From an uncultured Acidobacteriota bacterium (GTDB taxonomy: Bacteria; Acidobacteriota; Thermoanaerobaculia; Gp7-AA8), in assembly GCA_946887105.1 (NCBI GenBank), contig CAMPKJ010000157.1, positions 1 through 11,819 of the forward strand: DNA of 11,819 bases, read 5' to 3'. Shown piece after piece: positions 1-6,538 of this stretch (the stretch's first letter is position 1; each line of letters starts with the position of its first letter). The position numbers and the translations under genes were made by a program. The notes below the pieces were generated by a model that was not told the origin of the DNA, ran no database searches, and saw nothing but the letters and a program-made list of their open reading frames with translations.

Positions 1-63
1 GCGCATTGAGAAATCCTTGCTTTTCTGCAATCAACTTCGCGGCGTAGGGACTACCGGAGTGCG
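1..63 (-). other. Left-edge spacer with possible start of next minus-strand gene
   Basis: This short stretch lies just downstream of the barrel gene and is less GC-rich than its surroundings. On the minus strand an AAGGA motif (18-14) lies seven bases before an ATG at 6-4. That is good Shine-Dalgarno spacing, so a further co-directional gene may begin at the window edge. Only one or two codons are visible, so nothing can be said about its product. The minus-strand frame through positions 58-2 is also open and reads plausibly as protein, so a gene overlapping the end of the barrel gene is an alternative. Confidence 0.25.
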
Positions 64-1044
64 TCAGAACGCGCGGGACATCGACACGCTCCACGTCGTG
101 CCCTGCCGGAACTTCTCCTCGTGGTGGAGCCCCTTCGAGTACAGCTCGCGATAGACGCCGGGCGCGACGGTGATCCCGCGATACGGCGGCAGCGAGACCC
201 CCAATCGCACGCCCGCGTTCGTGAATCCGTCGCCTTCATCGGGCTCGCCGTTCCACTTGCCGAGCGTCTGATGCTGTCCCTGCAATCTCGGAACGAGCGA
301 CATCCCACGTACGCGCACGCTCGGGCCGACGGACCAGAGGAAGTTGTTCGGCGCGCGGAAGCCTTCGCGGTTTTCGTAGAGGCTCAACCGCGCCTCGCCG
401 CGCGCGGACCAGGTCACGCGCTCGCCGCGATGCAACCATTGCGCGGCCAGTGTGGGGCGGAACGTGCCGCTGCCGAACTGGATGTGTTCGTGCGTGAGCC
501 CTTCGCGTCCGAGCTCGATCGGATTCGGCACGATTTCGCCGACCGGCAACGACAGTCCCGCGCCGAGCATCAGACTCGGACGTGGCATCCAGTCGACGGC
601 CACGGTCGGATCGCTGATTCCGCGCAGCGTCTGGGTGCGGTGATGGATGTCGCCGTACGGCGGCGTGAACGGCGCGCCGTCGAGCGTCTCGTAGCCGATC
701 TGCACCGCCTTCACGTCGTACGGCACGCGCAGCGAGAGCTGCATGCGCGCGCGCAGGCCGTAGGCGATGGTCGTCTCGACGTGCGTGAGCTCGACCGCGG
801 CGCGATGCAGATGCGCCGGGATTTCCGTGGTGGCGCATTCGGGCGCGACGTCCGGACACTCCGCGACGTGCGACGTGCGGAACGTTCCCTGCGCGACGTC
901 CAGCGAGAGACGCCACTGCCCGGGTACCGCGAGGGTCTGACCTGCTCCGCCGGAGAGGTTGGGGTTCGCTCAGGCCGGTCAGGCGTATGCGGCCGGAAGG
1001 ATGCTCATCAACAGCAGCAGCGCGATGGCGGCGCGGACCTTCAC
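64..1044 (-). CDS. Outer-membrane beta-barrel (transporter-like) protein, interrupted by two in-frame TGA codons; possible pseudogene
   Basis: The start is a GTG at 1044 that overlaps the TGA of the upstream HMA-thioredoxin gene (GTGA). It has a GGAG Shine-Dalgarno at 1053-1050, five bases away. The first 21 codons encode a classic signal peptide (Val-Lys-Val-Arg, a Leu-rich core, ending Ala-Ala-Tyr-Ala). Then come TGA (981-979), Pro-Ala and TGA (972-970), and the same frame runs on as ANPNLSGGAG without a stop to 66-64. The mature part, about 300 residues, alternates polar and hydrophobic residues, is rich in Gly and aromatics, and ends in Phe, as outer-membrane barrels do. It resembles uncharacterised transporter-type porins; the substrate is unknown. 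An ATG-initiated version (744-64, 226 residues) would lack export and the first strands. Pseudogene, sequence error or read-through are all possible. Confidence 0.6.
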
Positions 1045-1694
1045 GGCTTCTCCGCCTTGGCGATCGCGATCAGCACTTCATCCCACATCCCGCCCGTCAC
1101 GGAAGCGACAAACTTCCCCTTCGCGTCGTAGACGCGGATGTACGGCAACGCCTCGGCATGAAACTCACGCGTGGCCTGCTTCGCGGCCTCGTTGTCCCAC
1201 TTGCCGATGTCCACGCGGCGCAGCGCGAGATTGCCCTTGCCGCGCATGAGGTGCTGCAACCGCGTCTCGAGGACGCGGCACGGTCCGCACCATTCGCCAT
1301 AGAAGTCGACGATGGTGATCTTGCCCGGCGCCATCAGCGATGGGATGTCGGCGCGCTTGCCGTCATTGATCTCGATGATGTCGAGCGTCTTCAGGATCTC
1401 CGGCGCCAGCGGTTCGATCTCTCTGCGCTGTTCTCCAGGGAAAACCGATTCGAATCCGGCGTTCGTCAGCGCGACGCGGATCTTCTGCCGGTCGAAATTC
1501 GCGGGCAGCTCGACGGTGGCGGTCTGCGACTTCCAGTCGACCTTCGCGTTCTGCACGCCGTCGACGGCGTTGAGCGTCTTCACGATCGGAGGGCCGCACG
1601 CCGCGCAGTCCATGCCCACGACCGTGAAGGTGAACGTCTCCGCGGCGGCGGCCGAGGCCGCCGTGAAGAGGAGGATGGCCAGGAATCGTTTCAT
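1041..1694 (-). CDS. Secreted HMA-thioredoxin fusion protein
   Basis: This 217-residue protein starts with a signal peptide (about residues 1-18, Ala-rich cleavage region), so it should act in the periplasm. Residues about 20-85 form a heavy-metal-associated domain with the metal-binding motif GMDCAAC (Cys30, Cys33). Residues about 110-215 form a thioredoxin fold with the active site WCGPC (135-139) and the cis-proline at ALPY (Pro184). HMA domains bind Cu(I), Hg(II) or Zn(II); thioredoxin domains exchange disulfides. Together they suggest periplasmic metal binding linked to thiol redox. The ATG at 1694 was chosen because it directly precedes the signal peptide; no strong ribosome site is seen there, and ATGs at 1724 and 1766 are alternatives. 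Its stop overlaps the start of the barrel gene, implying coupled translation. It is not a canonical MerP or TlpA, being a fusion of both themes. Confidence 0.85.
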   Translation of the reverse strand: MKRFLAILLFTAASAAAAETFTFTVVGMDCAACGPPIVKTLNAVDGVQNAKVDWKSQTATVELPANFDRQKIRVALTNAGFESVFPGEQRREIEPLAPEILKTLDIIEINDGKRADIPSLMAPGKITIVDFYGEWCGPCRVLETRLQHLMRGKGNLALRRVDIGKWDNEAAKQATREFHAEALPYIRVYDAKGKFVASVTGGMWDEVLIAIAKAEKP

Positions 1695-1737
1695 CGGCGG
1701 GGGGAACACGCGAAACGTTTTCATGCTTCCGCGTTTT

Positions 1738-1776
1738 CCGGCATGCCGGTCCATTTCGACCGCCATCGAAGCATGC
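1738..1776. promoter_or_regulatory. Candidate operator: paired GCATGC boxes in the divergent spacer
   Basis: The spacer between the divergent HMA-thioredoxin and osmC-like genes holds a perfect 12-base palindrome, CCGGCATGCCGG (1738-1749). Its core GCATGCC recurs as a direct repeat at 1771-1777. The two GCATGC centres lie exactly 30 bases apart, about three helical turns, so two dimers could bind on one face. The ArsR-type regulator encoded at the end of the osmC operon is the obvious candidate protein, but that is inference. No convincing -35/-10 pair was found. Confidence 0.35.
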
Positions 1777-1803
1777 CCGCGCGATGTCTCGTACGATGCT
1801 CAC

Positions 1804-2271
1804 ATGAGCAACCGCCACACCTACAGGACACATCTCGTCTGGGACGGGAACCTCGGCGACGGCACCGCGACGTACGCGGGATACGGCCGCCAGCACCGCA
1901 TCCTCATCGAAGGCAAGCCGGAGCTGCACGGCTCGGCCGATCCGATGTTTCGCGGCGCCGCGGACGTGCACAATCCGGAAGACCTGTTCGTGGCCGCGGT
2001 GTCGTCGTGTCACATGTTGTCGTACCTGGCGCTCTGCGCGCGCAACGCGATCAACGTGCTCGACTATCGCGACGAAGCGACTGGCGATCTGGTGTTCGAT
2101 GCGCGCGGCGGCGGGAAGTTCGAGGAGATCGTGCTGCGTCCGGTCGTGACCATCGCCAACGCGGCGGATCGGGATCGGGCCATGGAGATGCACGAGAAGG
2201 CGCACGAGCTCTGCTACATCGCCAGCTCCTGCAGCGTACCGATCCATCACCGCGCGGAGATCCGCGCGTGA
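1804..2271 (+). CDS. OsmC family peroxiredoxin-like protein
   Basis: This 155-residue cytoplasmic protein has the length and layout of OsmC/Ohr thiol peroxidases, which reduce organic hydroperoxides. The first redox cysteine lies in VSSCHMLSYL (Cys69), at the start of the central helix. The second lies in the AHELC motif (Cys137), matching the AHxxCPxS region of the family, although the usual Pro and Ser are replaced here by Tyr-Ile-Ala-Ser. A third cysteine, Cys143, sits six residues later. SADPMFRG and HNPEDLFVAAVSSC match the conserved stretch before the helix. The ATG at 1804 was chosen because the family fold begins directly after it; the ribosome site is weak. It is first in an operon whose last gene is an ArsR-type regulator, so peroxide- or thiol-responsive expression is likely. 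Confidence 0.9.
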   Translation: MSNRHTYRTHLVWDGNLGDGTATYAGYGRQHRILIEGKPELHGSADPMFRGAADVHNPEDLFVAAVSSCHMLSYLALCARNAINVLDYRDEATGDLVFDARGGGKFEEIVLRPVVTIANAADRDRAMEMHEKAHELCYIASSCSVPIHHRAEIRA

Positions 2272-2639
2272 AAGATCTCGGCATTCACCTCGACGATCGT
2301 CCGGGCACGCTCGCCGAGATGGGCGAAGCGCTCGGCCGCGCCGGCGTGAGCATCGAGGGCGGAGGCGTGTTCGCCGGCGTCGCGCACTTTCTCTTTCACG
2401 ACGGACGCGCGGCGCGCGAAGCGCTCGAAGCGGCCGGCATCCGCGTGTTCGAAGAAAACGCCGTGGTGGCGGTGCGCTTGCGCCAGGACGAGCCGGGGCA
2501 GCTCGGCAAGATCGCGCGCAGGATGGCCGAGGCGGGCGTGAACATCGGCGTGCAGTACAGCGATCACGATCACCAGTTGATCCTGGTCGTCGACGATTAC
2601 GAACGCGGACGCGCGGTGGCGGAGCGCTGGCAGGCATGA
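2268..2639 (+). CDS. Tandem ACT domain protein
   Basis: This 123-residue protein starts at a GTG overlapping the osmC-like stop (GTGA), with a GGAG Shine-Dalgarno eight bases upstream at 2256-2259. It appears to hold two ACT-type ligand-binding folds. The first (residues about 2-62) contains DDRPGTLAEMGEALGRAGV and the second (about 66-123) contains DEPGQLGKIARRMAEAGVNI. The D-x-PG-x-L motif followed by a helix and an A-G-V turn is the ACT hallmark. ACT domains usually sense small ligands, often amino acids, and regulate an attached enzyme. Here no catalytic domain is attached, so it probably acts as a free-standing sensor or partner protein. Stop and start overlaps on both sides show it is translated with its neighbours. 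The ligand cannot be read from sequence. Confidence 0.82.
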   Translation: MKDLGIHLDDRPGTLAEMGEALGRAGVSIEGGGVFAGVAHFLFHDGRAAREALEAAGIRVFEENAVVAVRLRQDEPGQLGKIARRMAEAGVNIGVQYSDHDHQLILVVDDYERGRAVAERWQA

Positions 2640-3298
2640 GTGAAGTCGCGGACATGGCCGCCATCGCGGCATTGATCGGCGACCCCGCCCGCGCGCGCAT
2701 GCTGGAGTCGCTGATGAGCGGCGTCGCACTCACGGCCACCGAGCTCGCGCTGGAAGCGAACATCGCGCCCTCGACGGCGAGCAGCCATCTCGCGAAATTC
2801 GTGGAACGGCAGATCCTGCGGGTGCATCAGCAGGGACGTCATCGTTATTACCGGCTGGACGGCGACGAGATCGCGGAAATGCTCGAGTCGCTGATGGGCA
2901 TCGCCGCGAGCCGCGCGCCGCGGCGCCGGACCGGGCCCGCGGATCCCGCGCTGCGCATCGCCCGCGTTTGTTACGACCATCTCGCCGGCGAGCGTGGCGT
3001 GTGGCTGCTCGAGCAACTCCGCGAACGCGGCGCGATCGAGTCGACCGCCATCACCGCGAGCGGGAAGTCATTCCTCGACCGTTTCGGAATCGACGTCGAG
3101 TCACTGATGAAGGCGCGCCGTCCGCTCTGCCGCCTCTGCCTCGACTGGAGTGAGCGCCGCGAGCATCTCGGCGGCGCGCTCGCGGCGGCGATGCTCGAAC
3201 GGCTCTTCGCGCTCGGTTGGGCGCGGCGCGAACGCGACAGCCGCGCGGTCGTGTTTTCCGCTGGCGGCGAGCGCGCGCTCCTTAGCGCGCTGCGATGA
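2636..3298 (+). CDS. ArsR family transcriptional regulator with cysteine-containing C-terminal domain
   Basis: This 220-residue DNA-binding protein starts at an ATG overlapping the previous stop (ATGA). Residues about 8-80 form a winged helix-turn-helix of ArsR type. DPARARMLESLM is the first helix, LTATELALEANIAPSTASSHLAKF the helix-turn-helix, and ILRVHQQGRHRYYRL the wing. The classical metal-binding ELCVCDL box is absent. It is roughly twice the size of a minimal ArsR protein. The extra C-terminal domain carries Cys112 and a CRLC pair (Cys165, Cys168) in a CLDWSERREHLGGAL stretch that I recognise from longer ArsR-like proteins. The cysteines, and its place behind an OsmC-like peroxidase gene, suggest thiol or redox sensing, but this is inference. 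It probably regulates its own operon from the 1695-1803 spacer. Confidence 0.88.
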   Translation: MSEVADMAAIAALIGDPARARMLESLMSGVALTATELALEANIAPSTASSHLAKFVERQILRVHQQGRHRYYRLDGDEIAEMLESLMGIAASRAPRRRTGPADPALRIARVCYDHLAGERGVWLLEQLRERGAIESTAITASGKSFLDRFGIDVESLMKARRPLCRLCLDWSERREHLGGALAAAMLERLFALGWARRERDSRAVVFSAGGERALLSALR

Positions 3299-3304
3299 CG
3301 ATTC

Positions 3305-3397
3305 TGGAGTGCGGCGGCCGCAGCCGCCGCTTTCCACCGATTCGCGCTGGCTGTGGCCGCCGCTCTGAAAGCGGTGGCTGCCGGCCACCGCACTCCA
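3305..3397. repeat. REP-like pair of inverted hairpin repeats
   Basis: Two arms of 30 and 31 bases (3305-3334 and 3367-3397) are near-perfect reverse complements of each other. Both outer ends are TGGAGTGCGG and both inner ends are GCTTTC, read towards a 32-base centre. Each arm is also a hairpin on its own: GCGGCGGC pairs with GCCGCCGC in the left arm (3311-3330), and GCGGTGGC with GCCACCGC in the right (3371-3391). The two differences between arms preserve pairing inside each arm. The layout is that of a REP doublet or small non-autonomous element between genes. It may also act as a transcription barrier after the ArsR gene. No partner transposase is in the window. Confidence 0.75.
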
Positions 3398-3456
3398 AAG
3401 TCGCGACATTGGCCGCGATCCTGCTCCACACGAGCTCGATGCGAGAGAACCTCCTT

Positions 3457-3484
3457 TATGATTTTGTCCGATGGCCGAGAAGGA
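3457..3484 (+). promoter_or_regulatory. Candidate -10 box and Shine-Dalgarno for the hybrid kinase
   Basis: TATGAT (3457-3462) matches the -10 consensus at five of six bases. No good -35 is seen 16-18 bases upstream. Transcription from it would begin near 3469, almost on the first ATG (3471). A purine-rich GAGAAGGA (3477-3484) lies seven bases before the second ATG (3492), so the two signals together favour the second start. Confidence 0.35.
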
Positions 3485-3491
3485 CCCGCCG

Positions 3492-5498
3492 ATGAGCCCG
3501 GCTCCCGCAGGAAACGAGCCCCTTCGTCAGAGCAACGAAATCTTTCAGCTGCTCGTCTCTTCCGTTCGCGATTACGCGATCTTCATGCTCGATCCGGACG
3601 GAATCGTCGTGACCTGGAACCGTGGCGCGGAACGCATCAAGGGATACCGGCCGCAGGACATCATCGGCCGTCACTTCTCGACGTTCTATTCCGAGGAAGA
3701 CGTCCGCAGCGGAAAGCCGGAGCGCGAGCTCGAGATCGCGCGCCGCGAAGGCAGCGTCGAGGACCAGGGCTGGCGGCTTCGCAAAGACGGAACGCGCTTC
3801 TGGGCGCACGTGGTCATCACCGCCGTTTATGACGGCGCCGGCCTGTTGCGCGGCTACGCCAAAGTCACGCACGACGTGACGAAAGAGCGTCTGGCCGAGG
3901 AACAGCTGCGCCACAGCGCGGAGATCTTCCAGTTGCTGGTCTCGTCGGTGCGCGACTACGCGATCTTCATGCTCGATCCGGAAGGGCACATCACCACCTG
4001 GAACCGCGGCGCGCAACGCATCAAGCAATACGAGCCGGACGAGATCATCGGCAAGCACTTCTCGACGTTCTATCCCGAGGAGGACGTGCGCGACGGAAAG
4101 CCGGAGCGCGAACTGGAGATCGCCAGGGCAAAGGGCAGCGTCGAAGACGAAGGCTGGCGCGTGCGCAAGGACGGCAGCCGCTTCTGGGCGAACGTGGTGA
4201 TCACCGCGGTGTACGACGCGGAGCGCAATCTGCGCGGCTTCGCGAAAGTCACGCGCGACATCACGGACCGGAAAATTGCGGAGGAGACGCAGCGCGCGCT
4301 GCTCGAACAGCGCGAGGCGCGGCTGCAGGCCGAGGAGGAACGCCGCCGCGCGGAGGATTCCTATCGCGTGGCGCAGGAAGCGAATCGCGCCAAGGACGAG
4401 TTCCTGATGACGCTCTCGCACGAGTTGCGCACGCCCATGACCGCCATCCTCGGCTGGGCGCGCATGCTCCCGGCCATGTCGCCCGACGATCCGATGTTCC
4501 ACGAGGCCATCGCCTCGATCGCCGGCGGCGCGCAGCTGCAGGCGCGCCTCATCGACGACATCCTGGACGTGTCGCGCATCGTCTCCGGCAAGCTCCGTCT
4601 CTCACCCGAGACGGTGGACATCACGCGCGTGATCATGAACGCGGTGGACGCCGTCAGCCACACTGCCAACGCCAGGCAGATCGAGATCGAAACCTCGCTG
4701 TCTCCGGCACTGGGGATGATCGTCGCCGATGCCACGCGCATCCAGCAGGTGATCTGGAACCTGCTCACGAACGCGGTGAAGTTCACGCCGCGGCAGGGCC
4801 GGGTGACGGTCTCGGCGCGGCGCACCGCCTCGCATCTGCAGATCACGGTGCAGGACAGCGGCGAAGGGATCGACGCGCGGTTTCTGCCGCACGTTTTCGA
4901 GCCGTTCCGCCAAGCCGAGTCGCCACAGACGCGCGTACACGGCGGTCTTGGGCTGGGCTTGTCGATCGTCCGCTACATCGCCGAGGCGCACGGCGGGACG
5001 GTCGCGGCCGAGAGCGAGGGGCGCGGCAAGGGATCGACGTTCACCGTCACGCTGCCGGTGCGCGCCATGTCCACGGGATCGGGCGCGATCCGCAATCCGC
5101 TCGGCGAAACGTTCCTGCATCGCGATCGCCTGCGCGGCCTGGAGATCGTGCTCGTCGATGACGAACCCGAATCGCGCAAGATGCTCACGGCCGTGCTCCG
5201 CGCCGCCGGAGCGAGCGTCGTGCCGGTCGACTCACCCGCGGAGGCATTCGCGGCCATCGATCGCCACGTGCCCGACATCGTCGTCACCGACATCGCCATG
5301 CCGGAGATGGATGGGTATACGTTCTCGCGAACGCTGCGACAGCGCCCGTACGGCGCGGAGCTGAAAGTGATCGCGCTGTCCGCGTTCCCCGCGCGCGCCG
5401 ATCAGGGAGCGGGCTTCGACGAGTATCTGACCAAGCCGGTCGATCCCTTCCACCTGATCGAAGACATCGCGCGCATCGCGCTCCGGCCTACGGCTTAG
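3492..5498 (+). CDS. Hybrid sensor histidine kinase with tandem PAS domains and receiver domain
   Basis: This 668-residue soluble two-component kinase has no membrane segment. In order it has two PAS sensor domains (about 15-130 and 143-260), a charged coiled-coil linker, a HisKA domain with the phosphorylated histidine in SHELRTP (His310), and a HATPase domain with N-box NLLTNAVKFT (Asn423), DSGEGI and GLGLGLSI. It ends in a receiver domain with the acidic VDDEP pair, phospho-acceptor Asp600 in VVTDIAMPEMDG, and the Lys of LTKPVD. It should autophosphorylate and pass phosphate to its own receiver. No output regulator or phosphotransfer protein lies nearby, so the downstream path is unknown. 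The start at 3492 is favoured over 3471 by a GAGAAGGA ribosome site; the longer form adds seven residues. Its last 11 bases overlap the convergent NTF2-like gene. Confidence 0.93.
   Translation: MSPAPAGNEPLRQSNEIFQLLVSSVRDYAIFMLDPDGIVVTWNRGAERIKGYRPQDIIGRHFSTFYSEEDVRSGKPERELEIARREGSVEDQGWRLRKDGTRFWAHVVITAVYDGAGLLRGYAKVTHDVTKERLAEEQLRHSAEIFQLLVSSVRDYAIFMLDPEGHITTWNRGAQRIKQYEPDEIIGKHFSTFYPEEDVRDGKPERELEIARAKGSVEDEGWRVRKDGSRFWANVVITAVYDAERNLRGFAKVTRDITDRKIAEETQRALLEQREARLQAEEERRRAEDSYRVAQEANRAKDEFLMTLSHELRTPMTAILGWARMLPAMSPDDPMFHEAIASIAGGAQLQARLIDDILDVSRIVSGKLRLSPETVDITRVIMNAVDAVSHTANARQIEIETSLSPALGMIVADATRIQQVIWNLLTNAVKFTPRQGRVTVSARRTASHLQITVQDSGEGIDARFLPHVFEPFRQAESPQTRVHGGLGLGLSIVRYIAEAHGGTVAAESEGRGKGSTFTVTLPVRAMSTGSGAIRNPLGETFLHRDRLRGLEIVLVDDEPESRKMLTAVLRAAGASVVPVDSPAEAFAAIDRHVPDIVVTDIAMPEMDGYTFSRTLRQRPYGAELKVIALSAFPARADQGAGFDEYLTKPVDPFHLIEDIARIALRPTA
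3531..4298 (+). repeat. Internal tandem duplication of a 128-residue PAS unit
   Basis: Within the kinase gene two consecutive 384-base units (3531-3914 and 3915-4298) encode PAS domains in exact register. By hand count about 95 of 128 residues are identical, including the runs EIFQLLVSSVRDYAIFMLDP, HFSTFY and GKPERELEIAR. No insertion or deletion separates them. The synonymous differences show that the duplication is not very recent. Confidence 0.85.
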
Positions 5499-5964
5499 AC
5501 GCTTCCGCCGGCGCCTTCTCCGCCCCCAGGTGCGACGCCACCACCTGCCACTTGCCGCCGCGGCGCACGTACGTGTCGGTGTAGCGCGACGCGCTCCGCG
5601 ACTTCGTCCCGTCCGCGCGCTGCATCTCCGTGATCACGCGGCCGGTGAGAATCACCGTGTCGCCATACACGCGCGCACGCACGTCCTCGGTCGTGAACGC
5701 CGGACCCGGTTTTCCCGCGCCGCGGGCGAGCATGGCCAGGATGTCCGCCTTGGTCTGCATGCTCCCGTCGCCGAAGTAGATCGTGAAGTCGTCCGCGACG
5801 ATGCGCTTCATCGCCTCGGCGTCGTGTTTCTCGTACGCGTCGAGCCATTCGCGCTCCAGCGCGCGCACTTCCGCGATCGGATCGGCGGCGGGCGGCGTCT
5901 GCGCGAATGCGACGGCGGCGATGAAGAGGGAGAGCAGAGCGAGGAATCGCGGATGTCTGTTCAT
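5488..5964 (-). CDS. Secreted NTF2/SnoaL-like (DUF4440-type) protein
   Basis: This protein of about 158 residues begins with a signal peptide (MNRHPRFLALL, hydrophobic core, cleavage near AFAQ), so it is probably periplasmic or secreted. The rest has the cone-shaped NTF2-like signature: ALEREWLDAYEKHDAEAMKRIVADDF, a FGDG turn, a central strand set, then RYTDTYVRRGGKWQVVASHLG near the end. Such proteins are small ligand-binding or enzyme folds, and the function cannot be assigned from family alone. The ATG at 5964 was chosen because it opens the signal peptide; 5976 is an in-frame alternative. A weak promoter (TTTCCA, 18-base gap, GATAAT; 6008-5979 on the minus strand) would give a very short leader to 5964. 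Its stop lies inside the end of the convergent kinase gene. Confidence 0.82.
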   Translation of the reverse strand: MNRHPRFLALLSLFIAAVAFAQTPPAADPIAEVRALEREWLDAYEKHDAEAMKRIVADDFTIYFGDGSMQTKADILAMLARGAGKPGPAFTTEDVRARVYGDTVILTGRVITEMQRADGTKSRSASRYTDTYVRRGGKWQVVASHLGAEKAPAEASKP

Positions 5965-5997
5965 GATGGCTTGCATGCATTATCCGCTGCCGTCGAT

Positions 5998-6013
5998 GAA
6001 CGTGGAAACGTTC
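5998..6013. promoter_or_regulatory. Perfect 6-bp inverted repeat with GGAA loop in a divergent spacer
   Basis: GAACGT, GGAA, ACGTTC forms a perfect six-base stem closed by a GNRA-type tetraloop. It sits between the divergent NTF2-like and DUF2267 genes, about 22 bases above one candidate start and 75 above the other. It could be an operator for a dimeric regulator or a hairpin in a leader RNA. No family could be matched. Confidence 0.35.
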
Positions 6014-6087
6014 AGTCGCGGCCGGTTTGCGGGCCGGCGGAGGCTCGCGTGTTGCACTCCGCGTCAGTGTCAGGAGGTGTTTGCGTC

Positions 6088-6522
6088 ATGACACACGATG
6101 AGTTCGTAGGACAGGTACAAGCGCGCGCACGGCTTGGTTCGCGCGGTGCGGCCGAGGCTGCGATCCGGGCCACGTTGGAGACCCTGGCGGAGCGGCTCGA
6201 TGCCGGCGCATCCGAGAACCTTTCGGCGCAGCTCCCGCACGAGATCGCGCATCATCTGCGCGGCGACCACGCGATCGCGTTCGATCGGATGTCGCTCGAT
6301 GACTTCTTCAAGCGCGTGCGCGATCGCGAGATGGAGAGCGTCGACCTTCCCGAGGCCGTGTACCACGTTCGCGTGGTGATGGAAGTTTTGCGCGAAGCGG
6401 TTTCCGCGGGCGAGATCGACAAGATCCGCAGGACCCTGCCGGCCGAGTTCCGGCCTATTTTCGAGAGCGGCAGCGCCGGCAACATGGACGTGAACCGCGA
6501 TCAGCCGGGACACCACGCCTGA
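6088..6522 (+). CDS. DUF2267 domain-containing protein
   Basis: This 144-residue soluble protein starts at an ATG ten bases after a strong AGGAGG (6072-6077). Its all-helical pattern matches DUF2267. An opening Thr-His-Asp-Glu-Phe helix is followed by GAAEAAIRATLETLAERLDAG, SAQLPHEIAHHLRG and DFFKRVRDREM. A second similar helical half contains EAVYHVRVVMEVLREAVSAGEIDKI and ends LPAEFRPIF. The biochemical role of the family is not known to me. It is the first gene of a compact five-gene run, with only 16 bases to the phosphoribosyltransferase gene, so its own strong ribosome site and the upstream spacer probably hold the promoter for the whole operon. There is no signal peptide or membrane segment. 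Confidence 0.85.
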   Translation: MTHDEFVGQVQARARLGSRGAAEAAIRATLETLAERLDAGASENLSAQLPHEIAHHLRGDHAIAFDRMSLDDFFKRVRDREMESVDLPEAVYHVRVVMEVLREAVSAGEIDKIRRTLPAEFRPIFESGSAGNMDVNRDQPGHHA

Positions 6523-6538
6523 CGGTGGAGGTGGCGAC

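Noticed and set aside
970..981. Selenocysteine insertion at the two TGA codons
   Set aside because: The codons sit at a signal-peptide junction, not at a redox site, no redox partner residue is nearby, and no convincing stem-loop was found just after them.
121..1131. Long plus-strand open frame (336 codons) across the barrel gene
   Set aside because: Its composition is dominated by Arg, Ala and Glu with no domain pattern, and it is antisense to the frame that shows beta-barrel periodicity and a C-terminal Phe.
1363..2763. Long minus-strand open frame (466 codons) over the osmC operon
   Set aside because: It is Arg-rich low-complexity translation opposite three well-supported, mutually overlapping genes; a GC-rich shadow.
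3456..4502. Minus-strand open frame (348 codons) opposite the kinase PAS domains
   Set aside because: It repeats internally only because the PAS units opposite it are duplicated, and no known fold or start signal is visible.
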